DNA of 64,000 nt from CAG-177 sp051881535 (GCA_051881535.1 JBJEQB010000006.1:3263-67262); one strand, 5' to 3'. Shown: positions 15,810 to 25,256, counted from the stretch's first letter. Made by a program: numbers and translations. The notes: generated from the letters alone by a model not told the origin.

Positions 15810-17180
15810 ATGAGAAAGATTTTAAGTATATTATTGATAACGGCGGTTGTTTGCGGAGCGTTTGTTTTTCCTGTGAATGCGGCATATGACGAAGAAATGA
15901 AGGAGCTCGGGCTTTATTCGGACTGCGTTTTGCTTATGAGCGCCGATAATTCCGAGGTCATTTTTGAAAAGAATTCGGGCAAGCAGAGCCACCCCGCAAG
16001 CCTTACAAAGGTGGTAACTGCTATCGTTGTGCTTGAAAACTGCTCTGACCTTGACACGGTTGTAACAGTTCCCGAATCGTGCATAAGAGAGCTTGACGGC
16101 ACGGGAAGCTCCTTGGGCGGCTTGCAGGCGGGCGAACAGCTCAGCGTTTATGATTTGCTTTGCTGTCTGCTGCTCCAGAGCGCCAACGAAGCGGCTACAA
16201 CGCTTGCGGATTTTATATCCGGAGGCGACAGGGCGAAGTTTGTTTCAATGATGAATGAAACCGCCGCAAGGCTTGGCTGTGACAACAGCAATTTCGTCAA
16301 TCCCCACGGACTTGATGATGAAAACCAATATGTCACCGCGCGCGATATGGCTGTTTTTATGCTTCATGCCATGGAATTCCCCGCCTTTGCGGAGATTGTG
16401 GCGAGAGAGTCTTATACCCTGCCGGAAACAAATATGCAGAAGGAGCGCACCATTCATACCACCAATTTTATGATTAACAGCGCTTATAAGGATTATTACT
16501 GCAAATATGTCAAGGGCGGCAAAACGGGCTCAACCTCCGTTGCGGGTCGCTGTGTTGTTGCCGTTGCTTCAAAGGACGGCTATAACTATGTGGGCGTTGC
16601 ACTCAACTCCACATTCAGCGATGTTGATAATGACGGCGTTAACGAAAACGGCGCATTTCTTGACTGCAAGGAAATGTTTGAATGGGCGTTTAAAAACATT
16701 GAGCTTGTAGCAATATCCGACACAACCAAAATAGTCGGTCAGGTGCCCATAAAATATGCCAAATCGACCGATTACATAACGCTTTCGCCTGCCGAAACCG
16801 TTTACAGCCTTGTGCCTGCGGGAACCGATTCGGGCAGTCTGCTCATTGAGCCTATCAAAGATACCGTTCCCGAATTTGTCAAAGCACCCGTCAAAAAGGG
16901 TCAGGTTATATGCAGGGGGCGCGTGCTTTATGCCGGCGAAACGATAAGGGAGATTGACCTTGTTGCAAGCATGGACGCCAAAAGAAGCGTTTTTGCATTC
17001 ATAGGCACGCTTGCAAAAAGTCTTTTTTCATCGTGGATATTCAAAATCGTTGCCGCGGCGGTAATAATAGCATTGGTTGTTATGATTATTATAAGGCGAA
17101 AGAAAAATAAGACGAAAGCCGCGGAAAGCCGCGATTACCGAATACTCAACTATAATGACTTTATGAAACTGAAGAAATAA
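15810..17180 (+). CDS. dacF: D-alanyl-D-alanine carboxypeptidase (penicillin-binding protein, DacF/DacA type)
   Basis: A 456-residue secreted, membrane-anchored enzyme that trims the terminal D-Ala of peptidoglycan stem peptides. It has a signal peptide (residues 1-25), the catalytic S-L-T-K at 64-67, S-A-N at 124-126 and K-T-G at 238-240. These three motifs define the S11 peptidase family. The C-terminus has a membrane helix (about 405-428) and a basic cytoplasmic tail, instead of the amphipathic anchor of E. coli PBP5. Two paralogous choices of name exist (dacA/dacB/dacF). The next gene follows after 12 bases, likely in one operon. Confidence 0.92.
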   Translation: MRKILSILLITAVVCGAFVFPVNAAYDEEMKELGLYSDCVLLMSADNSEVIFEKNSGKQSHPASLTKVVTAIVVLENCSDLDTVVTVPESCIRELDGTGSSLGGLQAGEQLSVYDLLCCLLLQSANEAATTLADFISGGDRAKFVSMMNETAARLGCDNSNFVNPHGLDDENQYVTARDMAVFMLHAMEFPAFAEIVARESYTLPETNMQKERTIHTTNFMINSAYKDYYCKYVKGGKTGSTSVAGRCVVAVASKDGYNYVGVALNSTFSDVDNDGVNENGAFLDCKEMFEWAFKNIELVAISDTTKIVGQVPIKYAKSTDYITLSPAETVYSLVPAGTDSGSLLIEPIKDTVPEFVKAPVKKGQVICRGRVLYAGETIREIDLVASMDAKRSVFAFIGTLAKSLFSSWIFKIVAAAVIIALVVMIIIRRKKNKTKAAESRDYRILNYNDFMKLKK

Positions 17181-17192
17181 GGAGGATACAAG

Positions 17193-18356
17193 GTGAGTTT
17201 ATACAAAGGCAGATGTAAAAAAGAAGATACAAAGCAGCTTCTTGATATGCTTGACGATGTGTTTTTTGCCGAGGACGGCGGAGAACCTGAAATCAGATTT
17301 TTAGAGCTGCTGCCGAAGCTTTATAAAGATGAATATGAGCCTGCATATAACAATGTAATCGTTTCGGAGGACGGAGTTATAAAGGCGGCTGTCGGCTGCT
17401 ATCCCATGGAAGTCAGAGCGGCGGGCAGGCAGCTTAAAGTTCTCGGTATAGGCAATGTTGCCGTTGCCAAGGATTCGCGCCGCAAGGGATATATGATTGA
17501 CTGCATGAATATGGCAATCGATATGATGAAAGACGGGGATTACGATTATTCGGTTCTCGGCGGTCAGAGGCAGAGATATTCCCATTTCGGCTATGAGCCG
17601 TCGGGTTGTTTATACAGGTTTATTGTTGATTCCGAAAATATAAAACGCCTGCTCGGCGAGAACGCTTCGCCCGCCTTTGAGGCACGCGAAATCACTCCCG
17701 ATGACGGAGAGATCATTAAGAAAATCAAGGCACTCAACGAAAGTCTGCCTTATTATACCGTCAGAAGTGAGGCGGCTTATCTCGACATTCTTAAAAACTG
17801 GCAGAGCGTTCCCTATGCCGTTTTCGGCAGCGGTGAATTCAAGGGATATTTCTGCGTTGATAAGAACGGCGCAATTCAGGAGCTTAAAGCGAAAAACTCC
17901 GAGGATTTGCTTGAAATCATAATGTGCGTTTTGCAGATTACGGGCAAAAGCTCCGTCTCTCTGCCCGTTCCCGTCTGTGAAACCGAGGAATGTGCTTATC
18001 TTGCAAAAATCAGCGAAAGCTCGTCAGTCGCTATGTTTGAAAGGCTGAATATACTCAATTACGGCAGGTTTATTGAGGCTTTTCTTGCGGTCAAGGCGCA
18101 GAGGGTAAATCTCTGCCCGGGAACGGTGAAAATGCTTATTCACGGCTTCAAGCGCGACGAAACAGTGGCGGTCACGGTTGACGGCAAAACCGTCAGGGTA
18201 TCGGAAACTCGGGATGAGCCCGATATAGAGCTGAGCCACTATGAAGCGATAAATTTGCTCACGGGTATTTACTCAAAAGAAAAGCTTTCCCTGCCCGCCT
18301 TTGCCCAAGGCTGGTTCCCGCTTGATTATTATGCCTGCGGCCCGGATAATGTATAA
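17193..18356 (+). CDS. Eis-like GNAT acetyltransferase
   Basis: A 387-residue protein with an N-terminal GNAT fold (residues about 1-150; acetyl-CoA segment VAVAKDSRRKGYMIDCMNM near 90-110, with the R/Q-x-x-G-x-G/M loop partly degenerate) and a long C-terminal part like the SCP2/second GNAT half of Eis-type enzymes. The YSHFGYEPSG segment near 130 is typical of this group. Substrate is unknown; relatives acetylate aminoglycosides, peptides or metabolites. The start is GTG at 17193 with AAGGAGGAT upstream. It probably shares the dacF transcript. Confidence 0.75.
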   Translation: MSLYKGRCKKEDTKQLLDMLDDVFFAEDGGEPEIRFLELLPKLYKDEYEPAYNNVIVSEDGVIKAAVGCYPMEVRAAGRQLKVLGIGNVAVAKDSRRKGYMIDCMNMAIDMMKDGDYDYSVLGGQRQRYSHFGYEPSGCLYRFIVDSENIKRLLGENASPAFEAREITPDDGEIIKKIKALNESLPYYTVRSEAAYLDILKNWQSVPYAVFGSGEFKGYFCVDKNGAIQELKAKNSEDLLEIIMCVLQITGKSSVSLPVPVCETEECAYLAKISESSSVAMFERLNILNYGRFIEAFLAVKAQRVNLCPGTVKMLIHGFKRDETVAVTVDGKTVRVSETRDEPDIELSHYEAINLLTGIYSKEKLSLPAFAQGWFPLDYYACGPDNV

Positions 18357-18370
18357 ATTAAAAGCAGAAT

Positions 18371-18861
18371 CGGGGACTGTCGCAATAAGATGAAGAAGCC
18401 GTTTTCTTCCGACGACGGCGTATCAAGATACTCCGAGTCGGGAAAAACGGCTAAAAAGAAACATAAAAAATTGATATTAACTTTAAATACAATGTTAAAA
18501 TGGCTTGTATCGGTTGAATTTCCAATACAAGCCATTTTCTATTATATTCGTTTCTTTTGGTCTTCGCTTAGGGTAACGATAATAATCCGAACCCGTCAAA
18601 AATGCAGTATTAAAGCGATATTTGTCGCTTTCGCTGTTGCCTTGCGTCAGCAAGGCTGCCATCTCAAGACAACAAATCTCATCTTTACTCCAAGCATTTT
18701 TGATGCTTTGCAGTTTATCGTGTGCAGATTTGGTCTTAATCGAGGCATAAAACGCAGTTAATCCTTTCGGATTAACGAGTATTTTAACGAAGAGTAAGGG
18801 CAAATCCGCCACGAGAAACCGTGGTTAGGATTATTATCGTTACCCTAGTGCGACAGTCCGG
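18371..18861. mobile_element. Probable non-autonomous transposable element (MITE-like) with terminal inverted repeats
   Basis: The 507-base gap between the acetyltransferase and argS is bounded by GGACTGTCGCA (18374-18384) and its exact complement TGCGACAGTCC (18849-18859). Just inside the right end lies GGATTATTATCGTTACCCTA, whose 20-base perfect complement occurs at 18569-18588. Ends starting GGGGACTGTCGCA resemble those of IS1182-like elements (from memory). There is no recognisable transposase; the two short open frames inside (about 123 and 105 codons) match nothing I know. I saw no clear target-site duplication. The element may also supply the terminators for both flanking genes. Confidence 0.6.
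18498..18537. terminator. Terminator-like hairpin inside the MITE-like element
   Basis: AATGGCTTGTAT and ATACAAGCCATT form a 12-bp stem around the loop CGGTTGAATTTCCA, followed by TTCTATTAT on the plus strand and preceded by an A-rich run, so it could terminate in both directions. The same stem-loop core, with CGGTTGAATT in the loop, recurs at 55188-55218. Confidence 0.6.
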
Positions 18862-18863
18862 TA

Positions 18864-20609
18864 TTACATACTCTCGGGTACTGTAATTCTGAACATCGTT
18901 AACACATTGCTTAAAACGGTTTTAACGCAAAGGCAAAGGCTGAGCCTTGCCTGCATAAGCGCCTCATCGTCGCAGTTGACGCGGCAGGAATTATAGAACT
19001 TATGGAAAAGCGTTGCAAGGTCAACCGCATAGCGGGTTATCTTTGCGGGGTCATAGTTTCTGGCGGCGGCGATTATCTCGTCTGTCAGAGATGAGAGATG
19101 CTTTATCAGCTCTTTTTCTTCGGGAGCGGTCAGCAACGAAAGCTCGGGGATTGAACATTCTCTCGGCTCCTTGCCCTCTGCGGCAAGCTTTTTGAGAATA
19201 CTGCATATTCTTGCATGGGCGTATTGGCAGTAATAAACGGGGTTCTGAGAGCTTTGCTCAACGGCAAGGTCAAGGTCAAAATCCATCTGCGAGCCGGGCT
19301 CTCTCATATTAAAGAGGAAGCGAACCGCGTCAATGGGGATTTCTTCAAGCAAATCAACAAGAGTGATTGCCTTGCCCGAGCGTTTGCTCATGCGGACAAC
19401 CTCTCCGTCCCGCGTGAGGCGGACGAGCTGCATAAGAATTATGTCAAGGTCATCGCCGCTGCAACCGATAGCGTCAAGCGCGCCCTTCATTCTTGCCACA
19501 TGACCGTGGTGGTCGGCTCCCCAAACATCGATTGCCTTTTCAAAGCCTCTTATCTGGAGCTTATTGCGGTGATAGGCGATGTCGGCGGCAAAATAAGTGG
19601 GATTGCCGTTGGTTCTGATAAGAACCTCGTCTTTTAATTCAAGACGCTCGATTTCTTCGGGCGTTTTGCCCTCTTTTGCAAGTCTTTCGCCGAGCACCTC
19701 TTTGTTTTTATACCACAGAGCACCGTCCTTTTCATAGGTCAGACCCTTGCTTTTCATAATCTCGATTGTCTCTTTCAGCTCGCCGTCATTGTGGAGCGTG
19801 CTTTCGAGAAACCAGGTGTCATATTCAATGCGGTATTTTGTGAGATTTTCTTTCATTGCGGCGATGTTTTTGGGCAGGGCGTAATCAACCAGAGCCTGTC
19901 TGCGCTCGCTTTCGGGAGCGTCAAGATATTTATCGCCGTTTATTTCGGCAAATTCCTTTGCACGCTGGATTATATCCTCGCCGTGGTAGCTGTCCTCGGG
20001 CAGTTCAACGGCTTTTTCGCCCTTGAAGAGCTGCTGATATCTGATATCGAGCGAAAGACCGAATTTATCTATCTGATTGCCCGCATCGTTAACATAAAAT
20101 TCGCGGCTGACATTGTAGCCCGCAAAATCCATAACGGCGGCAAGGCAGTCGCCGAGCGCACCGCCCCTTGCGTTGCCCATATGCATTGGGCCCGTGGGAT
20201 TTGCGGAAACAAATTCGATATTGATTTTTTTGCCTGCGCCGTAGTTTGAGCGACCATAGTCCGCGCCTTTTTCGAGAATATCCTGAATTATGCAGGCGTT
20301 GAAGCTGTCTTTGAGATAGAAATTCATAAAGCCGGGACCTGCAATCTCGCATCTGTCAAAAAATGTGTCTGAAAGAAAGAGCCTGTCGGCGATGGTCTGA
20401 GCAATTTTTCTCGGAGCGCATTTAAGGTCTCTTGCCCAAGCCATGGCGGCGTTTGACGAATAATCTCCGTTTTCTCTGTTGGCGGGAACCTCAATTATAA
20501 AATCGCTCAGGGGAGCGACGGGGAATTCACCGTCGGCAACGGCTCTGCCCGCGGCGTCCATTATGGCGGTGCGAAGCTCCGTGATTGCCTGCTTTACTAA
20601 AAGTGACAT
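18864..20609 (-). CDS. argS: Arginyl-tRNA synthetase
   Basis: A 581-residue class I synthetase that charges tRNA-Arg. The N-terminal Add-1 domain is followed by the HIGH-type motif in SANPTGPMHMGNARGG (H-M-G-N at 143-146) and, around residue 410, the MSKRSG motif. The C-terminal DALR anticodon-binding domain includes YYCQYAHARI. Its length is normal. It starts 2 bases after the DUF1934 gene, the same pairing as ywiB-argS in Bacillus. Confidence 0.97.
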   Translation of the reverse strand: MSLLVKQAITELRTAIMDAAGRAVADGEFPVAPLSDFIIEVPANRENGDYSSNAAMAWARDLKCAPRKIAQTIADRLFLSDTFFDRCEIAGPGFMNFYLKDSFNACIIQDILEKGADYGRSNYGAGKKINIEFVSANPTGPMHMGNARGGALGDCLAAVMDFAGYNVSREFYVNDAGNQIDKFGLSLDIRYQQLFKGEKAVELPEDSYHGEDIIQRAKEFAEINGDKYLDAPESERRQALVDYALPKNIAAMKENLTKYRIEYDTWFLESTLHNDGELKETIEIMKSKGLTYEKDGALWYKNKEVLGERLAKEGKTPEEIERLELKDEVLIRTNGNPTYFAADIAYHRNKLQIRGFEKAIDVWGADHHGHVARMKGALDAIGCSGDDLDIILMQLVRLTRDGEVVRMSKRSGKAITLVDLLEEIPIDAVRFLFNMREPGSQMDFDLDLAVEQSSQNPVYYCQYAHARICSILKKLAAEGKEPRECSIPELSLLTAPEEKELIKHLSSLTDEIIAAARNYDPAKITRYAVDLATLFHKFYNSCRVNCDDEALMQARLSLCLCVKTVLSNVLTMFRITVPESM

Positions 20610-20611
20610 TT

Positions 20612-21034
20612 TTATTCCTCCTGTGCTTTAACGGTTACGGTCAGCTCGTTTTCGGAAGCCGGCTCGTTGTTAAAATCAATCGTATAAGCAAATTTAACGC
20701 AGCCGCCGTTTTCACCCAAGCTGTTTGAAATGCTTTTGGCGTAAATTCCCATCATCAAATCTCCGTAAGGCGTGGAGTAATAGCAGGAATGGCGGCGCTC
20801 TTTTTCAAGTATCATTTCCGTGTTGTATTTGCCCGTGCGGGTCATCAGTATTCTTTCTGAGCCTTCAATGCTGAGCGTAGTCAGGCAGTCGGCAAGCTCC
20901 TCGTCCGTTTCGTTATATTTGACGGTGAAGCCGCTTTCGGTCTGCTCAAATTCGCCCGAGGTAGTCAGCTCGCATACATATTCCTCGCCGTCGGAAATGT
21001 GACGGTCGGTTATGTGAATAACAGCTTTTTTCAT
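20612..21034 (-). CDS. DUF1934 (YwiB-like) protein
   Basis: A 140-residue protein with the DUF1934 pattern: a beta-strand-rich, lipocalin-like fold with TRTGKYNTEMILEKERRHSC-type central strands and YGDLMMGIYAKSISNSL near residue 92-108. Its biochemical role is unknown. It lies directly before argS, as ywiB does in Bacillus, and 27 bases after ddl. Co-transcription with ddl and argS is likely. Confidence 0.85.
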   Translation of the reverse strand: MKKAVIHITDRHISDGEEYVCELTTSGEFEQTESGFTVKYNETDEELADCLTTLSIEGSERILMTRTGKYNTEMILEKERRHSCYYSTPYGDLMMGIYAKSISNSLGENGGCVKFAYTIDFNNEPASENELTVTVKAQEE

Positions 21035-21061
21035 ATCTTTCCTTTCGGTAAGTCCGTTTCC

Positions 21062-22126
21062 TTACTGATGCTTTTGAATTGCAAGCTCAATCAGCCTGTC
21101 AAGCAGCTCGGAATAGGGAATTCCCGAAGCGGCGAAAAGCTTGGGATACATGCTGATTGAGGTGAAGCCGGGAATGGTGTTCGGCTCGTTGAGCATTATT
21201 GCGCCGTCGCTTGAGCGCACAAAAAAGTCAACTCGCGTAAGCCCCGAGCAACCAAGAATTTTGTAAACCCTGACTGCCGTTTCACGAATGGAATTGAGAA
21301 CCTCGTCGGACAGTCTGGCGGGGATTATAAGCTCGCTTTCGTTTGCAAGATATTTAGCCTCGTAATCGTAAAACTCGTTGCAGGGAACAACCTCGCCCAC
21401 AACGGAGGCTATCGGCTCGTCGTTGCCCAAAACGGCACATTCAACTTCCATGCCGATTATGCCTTCTTCAAGAACAAGCTTTTTATCGTGATCAAATGCC
21501 TTTTCACAGGCTTCTTCAAGCTCCGCAAGGCTTTTCGCCTTGCTTATGCCCACGGAAGAGCCTGCGTTGGCGGGCTTTACGAATATCGGGAAGCCGAGCT
21601 TTTCCGCCGCGTTTTTGAGCAACGCTTCTTTATCGGCGGAATAGGCGTTTTTGTCAAAAGAAACCCATTTTGCCTGAGCAACGCCGCTGAGATCCATCAT
21701 GGCGTTTGTTACCGCCTTATCCATGCAGACGGCGCTTGACGCCGTGTCGCAGCCCACATACGGAAGTCCTGCAATTTCAAGCAGACCCTGCATTGTACCG
21801 TCCTCTCCGTTTTTGCCGTGAAGAACGGGGAAAACCGCGTCGATTTTTTCAATTTCGCCGTCCGTCAGGCGGATTATTCCGTGGTGGGAGCGGTCGCAGG
21901 AAATAACGGCGGGAATGAGATTTTTTTCGTCCCGAAGCCAATTTTCATCGGGCAGCATATCGGGCGAGCCCTTGTAAAGATAGAAACGCCCGTCTTTGGT
22001 TATTCCCATGGGTATAACCTCGTATTTATCGGCAGGAATGTTTTTTATAACGGAGCAGGCGGAGGAAAGCGAAACCTCATGCTCGCTCGAAACGCCGCCG
22101 AAAAGAACAAGAACCTTTTTCTTCAT
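21062..22126 (-). CDS. ddl: D-alanine--D-alanine ligase
   Basis: A 354-residue ATP-grasp ligase that makes D-Ala-D-Ala for peptidoglycan. The N-terminal motif is LFGGVSSEHEVSLSSA; the central lid holds PIFVKPANAGSSVGISKAKS (in parts), and the C-terminal metal/ATP part is RVDFFVRSSDGAIMLNEPNT followed by PGFTSISMYPKL. Length and motifs are normal. Whether it is a D-Lac or D-Ser type ligase cannot be settled by eye, but the neighbours contain no van genes. AGGAGGGT precedes the ATG. Confidence 0.95.
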   Translation of the reverse strand: MKKKVLVLFGGVSSEHEVSLSSACSVIKNIPADKYEVIPMGITKDGRFYLYKGSPDMLPDENWLRDEKNLIPAVISCDRSHHGIIRLTDGEIEKIDAVFPVLHGKNGEDGTMQGLLEIAGLPYVGCDTASSAVCMDKAVTNAMMDLSGVAQAKWVSFDKNAYSADKEALLKNAAEKLGFPIFVKPANAGSSVGISKAKSLAELEEACEKAFDHDKKLVLEEGIIGMEVECAVLGNDEPIASVVGEVVPCNEFYDYEAKYLANESELIIPARLSDEVLNSIRETAVRVYKILGCSGLTRVDFFVRSSDGAIMLNEPNTIPGFTSISMYPKLFAASGIPYSELLDRLIELAIQKHQ

Positions 22127-22320
22127 ATCAAAACCCTCCTTAAAACGGTTGAGGATAGCCGCTGCTCTCCCATTATAGTCTTTTTATGATTAAAATATGA
22201 TATCACAGCCTTGCGGATTAGTCAACCGATAATCACGGCAAATGGCAAAAAATATTATTATATTTTATTATATATTTATAACTATATTGATAAATAAGAA
22301 CAAAAATAATAATAATATAT

Positions 22321-22328
22321 GTTATAAT
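22321..22328 (+). promoter_or_regulatory. Extended -10 element before the unknown gene at 22370
   Basis: TGTTATAAT ends at 22328 in a very AT-rich stretch (22240-22345), about 42 bases before the start codon. A TGn extension and consensus TATAAT suggest an extended -10 promoter. Several other TATAAT-like words nearby make the exact choice uncertain. Confidence 0.5.
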
Positions 22329-22369
22329 AAGCTATAATTTAACTTAAAGACACACAAAGGAGATTTGTT

Positions 22370-23251
22370 ATGGCTGATATTTTAGAGCTTCTTGCCGAAA
22401 TTAACAGCGGGCTTTCCGCAACGCTTGCGGAATGCGGCTTCACCGCCGTTGTGCCCGACGGAGTCGAAAAGGGAGCGCTTCCCGCGGTAAACGATTCGGG
22501 AAGAATTACGATTGAATACAGGGGCGAAAACAAAGCGCTGCGAATTGAGCATTTCAACAACAAGATTTCATTGCTCGGCGTAAGCAAAGAGGGCGAAATC
22601 CTCAGCAGCGATTTTTCACAGCTTTCTCTTTCTCTGCTTGACCCCGAAACTGCCGACGGCAAGGATGTAAAATATGTCGTTAATGAGTTTTCCGACACCT
22701 TGATTGAGTCTTTCGGAACTAAAAATAAGAAGCCCGCAAAGGCAAAGCTTCCCACTCCCGTTTCAAAGGCGGCGGCAAAGAGCGGCTCGGTTTCATATGA
22801 CCCCAACACTCTCGCAAACCGCTTTACGGCGATTTATCCGGAGCTTCGGGAAGAATATAAAGCCAACTGCGAAAAGTACGGCAGCTTTCTTGCGGAGGAT
22901 TTCTTTATAAATCACGGCACACCCGTTGTGCTTGAAACCATTAAAGAAAACAATCCTGTTAAAATGCGTAAGCTGTTTAACCTGCTTAACGATATTTATG
23001 AGGACGGCACAAACGAAACCCAGAGCCTTATTGCCGTTACCATACTCGGCGCCATGAATAACGACCAGCAGATGCTTGCCAACTGCGTTGACTATATGTG
23101 CGACGATATGATGAGCCCCGTTATCAGCGTCAATAAATTCCTTGCTTCAAAGGCGGGAAAGGGAGCAAAAATGCGCCTTGAAAACCCCCCGAAATACAAG
23201 CCCGCAAAAGCAAAAAAGAAAAAAGGCATAATGTCAGGTCTTGGAATGTGA
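22370..23251 (+). CDS. Protein of unknown function directly upstream of gyrB
   Basis: I do not recognise this 293-residue protein. It has no signal peptide or membrane helix. Residues 1-115 look like an alpha/beta domain (LAEINSGLSATLAECGF, ITIEYRGENKALRIEHF). A Lys/Pro/Ala-rich linker (KKPAKAKLPTPVSKAAAK) covers about 118-140. Residues 145-265 form a helical domain (FTAIYPELREEYKANCEKYG, ILGAMNNDQQMLANCVDYM), and the C-terminus is very basic (PKYKPAKAKKKKGIMSGLGM). The basic tail suggests nucleic-acid or ribosome contact. Its stop lies about 10 bases before the probable gyrB start, so it is probably co-transcribed with gyrB-gyrA. Confidence 0.85.
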   Translation: MADILELLAEINSGLSATLAECGFTAVVPDGVEKGALPAVNDSGRITIEYRGENKALRIEHFNNKISLLGVSKEGEILSSDFSQLSLSLLDPETADGKDVKYVVNEFSDTLIESFGTKNKKPAKAKLPTPVSKAAAKSGSVSYDPNTLANRFTAIYPELREEYKANCEKYGSFLAEDFFINHGTPVVLETIKENNPVKMRKLFNLLNDIYEDGTNETQSLIAVTILGAMNNDQQMLANCVDYMCDDMMSPVISVNKFLASKAGKGAKMRLENPPKYKPAKAKKKKGIMSGLGM

Positions 23252-23261
23252 GGTCAGAATT

Positions 23262-25256
23262 TTGGAAAACATTGAAAATGTAGAATTGAATGAAGAAATA
23301 CAGGCCGGCGATATGAATACCGTAGTCACCGAGGATTATGACGCAAGTCAGATTCAGGTTCTCGAAGGGCTTGAAGCAGTCCGCAAAAGACCGGGTATGT
23401 ATATCGGCTCAACAAGCTCATCGGGTCTTCATCACCTTGTTTACGAGATTGTTGACAACTCAATCGATGAAGCGCTTGCGGGATACTGTACTCACATCGA
23501 GGTCGATATCGAAGAGGGCAATATCATCTGCGTTACGGATAACGGACGCGGTATTCCCGTTGATATCCAGGAACAGACCGGTAAAAGCGCTCTTGAGGTA
23601 GTATTCACCGTTCTTCACGCAGGCGGCAAATTCGGCGGCGGCGGATACAAGGTCTCGGGCGGTCTTCACGGCGTCGGCGCGTCGGTTGTAAATGCGCTTT
23701 CGGAGTGGCTTGAGGTTGAAGTCCACAAAAACGGCAAAATTCATCATATGAAATTTGCAAGGGGCGCTATCGTTGAGCCTATGACGATAACGGGCGACAC
23801 CGATATTACCGGCACAAAAGTCAGATTCAAGCCCGACCCCGAAATGTTCACAGATACAACCGCATATGATTATGACATTCTCCACAAGAGATTGCAGGAA
23901 GAAGCCTTCCTCAATGCGGGTCTGAGAATAACTCTCACGGACAAGAGAGTGGCGTCGGAGGAGCTTCCCGAAGAAAAGCGCACGGAAACAATGTGCTATG
24001 AGGGCGGCATCAAAGAATTTGTCTCTTTCCTCAACAAAAACAAAACGCCTGTCCACGAAGATGTTATTTATATGTCGGGCAAAAAGGGCGATGCAATGGC
24101 AGAGCTTGCATTCCAGTATTCCGACACTTACACGGATGTTATAGTATCCTTTGCCAATAATGTTCATACGCCCGAAGGCGGTATGCACGAGGACGGCTTC
24201 AAGCTTGCGCTGACAAGAGTTCTCAACAAGTACGGCAAAGAAAAGGGCATACTTAAAGGTGACGATAAGGTCAGCGGTGAGGATTGCCGCGAAGGTATAA
24301 CCTGCGTCATTTCGGTCAAGCTTACCGAAGCGCAGTTTGAAGGTCAGACAAAGGCGAAGCTCGGCAACAGCGAAATAAAGACGCTTGTAAATTCACTCGT
24401 CGGCTCTGCGCTTGAACAGTATCTCGACGATAATCCGACGGTGGGCAAGCTTATTCTTGAAAAGGCGCTCACCGCAAACAGAGCAAGAGAAGCCGCAAGA
24501 AAAGCAAGAGAAACGGTTCGCCGCAAGAACGGGCTTGAATCGGGTCAGATGCCCGACAAGCTTCAGGATTGCAATGAGCGTGACCCGTCGCTTTGCGAGC
24601 TCTACATCGTAGAGGGCGACTCGGCTGCGGGCTCTGCCATCCAGGGCAGAGATTCAAGATTCCAGGCAATTCTTGCAATGTGGGGCAAAATGCTCAATGT
24701 TGAAAAAGCAAGGCTTGATAAGGTCTATGATAATGACAAGCTCAATCCCCTTATTGTTGCTCTCGGCTGCGGTATCGGCGACGAATTCAATATTGAAAAG
24801 CTCCGCTATCATAAAATAGTAATTATGAGCGATGCCGATGTTGACGGCGCGCATATCAGAACGCTTCTGCTCACTTTCTTCTTCAGATATATGAAGCCTC
24901 TTATCGAAAACGGCTATGTTTACTCCGCCGTTCCCCCTCTTTATAAGCTTACAAAGGGCAAGACGCAGAGAGTAGCATATTCCGATGAGGAGAGAGACAG
25001 AGTATCCGCAGAGCTCAGAGGCGATAAGGCGGACGCAAAGGTTGATATCAACCGATTCAAAGGTCTTGGTGAAATGGACCCCCATGAGCTTTGGGAAACA
25101 ACCATGGATCCCGAGAGGCGCACGCTTCGCCGTATCACCCTTTCGGATGCCATTGCGGCAGACGCCGTTTTCAATCTTCTGATGGGCGAAGAGGTTGACC
25201 CCCGCCGTGAGTGGATTGAAGATAACGCAAAATATGTAACCAATCTTGACATTTAA
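23262..25256 (+). CDS. gyrB: DNA gyrase subunit B
   Basis: GyrB is the ATPase half of gyrase. It has the GHKL domain (RKRPGMYIGS, YEIVDNSIDEALAGYC, GGLHGVGASVVNALS), then the TOPRIM domain (EGDSAAG, DADVDGAHIRTL) and the C-terminal IDINRFKGLGEM. The start is uncertain. TTG at 23262 has GAGGT 7 bases upstream and couples to the previous stop; TTG at 23241 and ATG at 23313 are alternatives. With 23262 the protein has 664 residues, slightly longer than usual at the N-terminus. gyrA follows after 14 bases. Confidence 0.95.
   Translation: MENIENVELNEEIQAGDMNTVVTEDYDASQIQVLEGLEAVRKRPGMYIGSTSSSGLHHLVYEIVDNSIDEALAGYCTHIEVDIEEGNIICVTDNGRGIPVDIQEQTGKSALEVVFTVLHAGGKFGGGGYKVSGGLHGVGASVVNALSEWLEVEVHKNGKIHHMKFARGAIVEPMTITGDTDITGTKVRFKPDPEMFTDTTAYDYDILHKRLQEEAFLNAGLRITLTDKRVASEELPEEKRTETMCYEGGIKEFVSFLNKNKTPVHEDVIYMSGKKGDAMAELAFQYSDTYTDVIVSFANNVHTPEGGMHEDGFKLALTRVLNKYGKEKGILKGDDKVSGEDCREGITCVISVKLTEAQFEGQTKAKLGNSEIKTLVNSLVGSALEQYLDDNPTVGKLILEKALTANRAREAARKARETVRRKNGLESGQMPDKLQDCNERDPSLCELYIVEGDSAAGSAIQGRDSRFQAILAMWGKMLNVEKARLDKVYDNDKLNPLIVALGCGIGDEFNIEKLRYHKIVIMSDADVDGAHIRTLLLTFFFRYMKPLIENGYVYSAVPPLYKLTKGKTQRVAYSDEERDRVSAELRGDKADAKVDINRFKGLGEMDPHELWETTMDPERRTLRRITLSDAIAADAVFNLLMGEEVDPRREWIEDNAKYVTNLDI

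Noticed and set aside
18390..18812. Two open frames (123 codons plus strand, 105 codons minus strand) inside the 18371 element
   Set aside because: They overlap each other and run through the inverted repeats and hairpin; no family resemblance or usable ribosome site was seen. Kept as part of the mobile element rather than as genes.
22370..23251. recF or a DUF721 protein, usual neighbours of gyrB
   Set aside because: There is no Walker motif or other RecF feature, and the size and sequence do not fit DUF721.
23460..24188. A 242-codon minus-strand frame inside gyrB
   Set aside because: It is a shadow of the gyrB coding frame; gyrB motifs are complete across this stretch.
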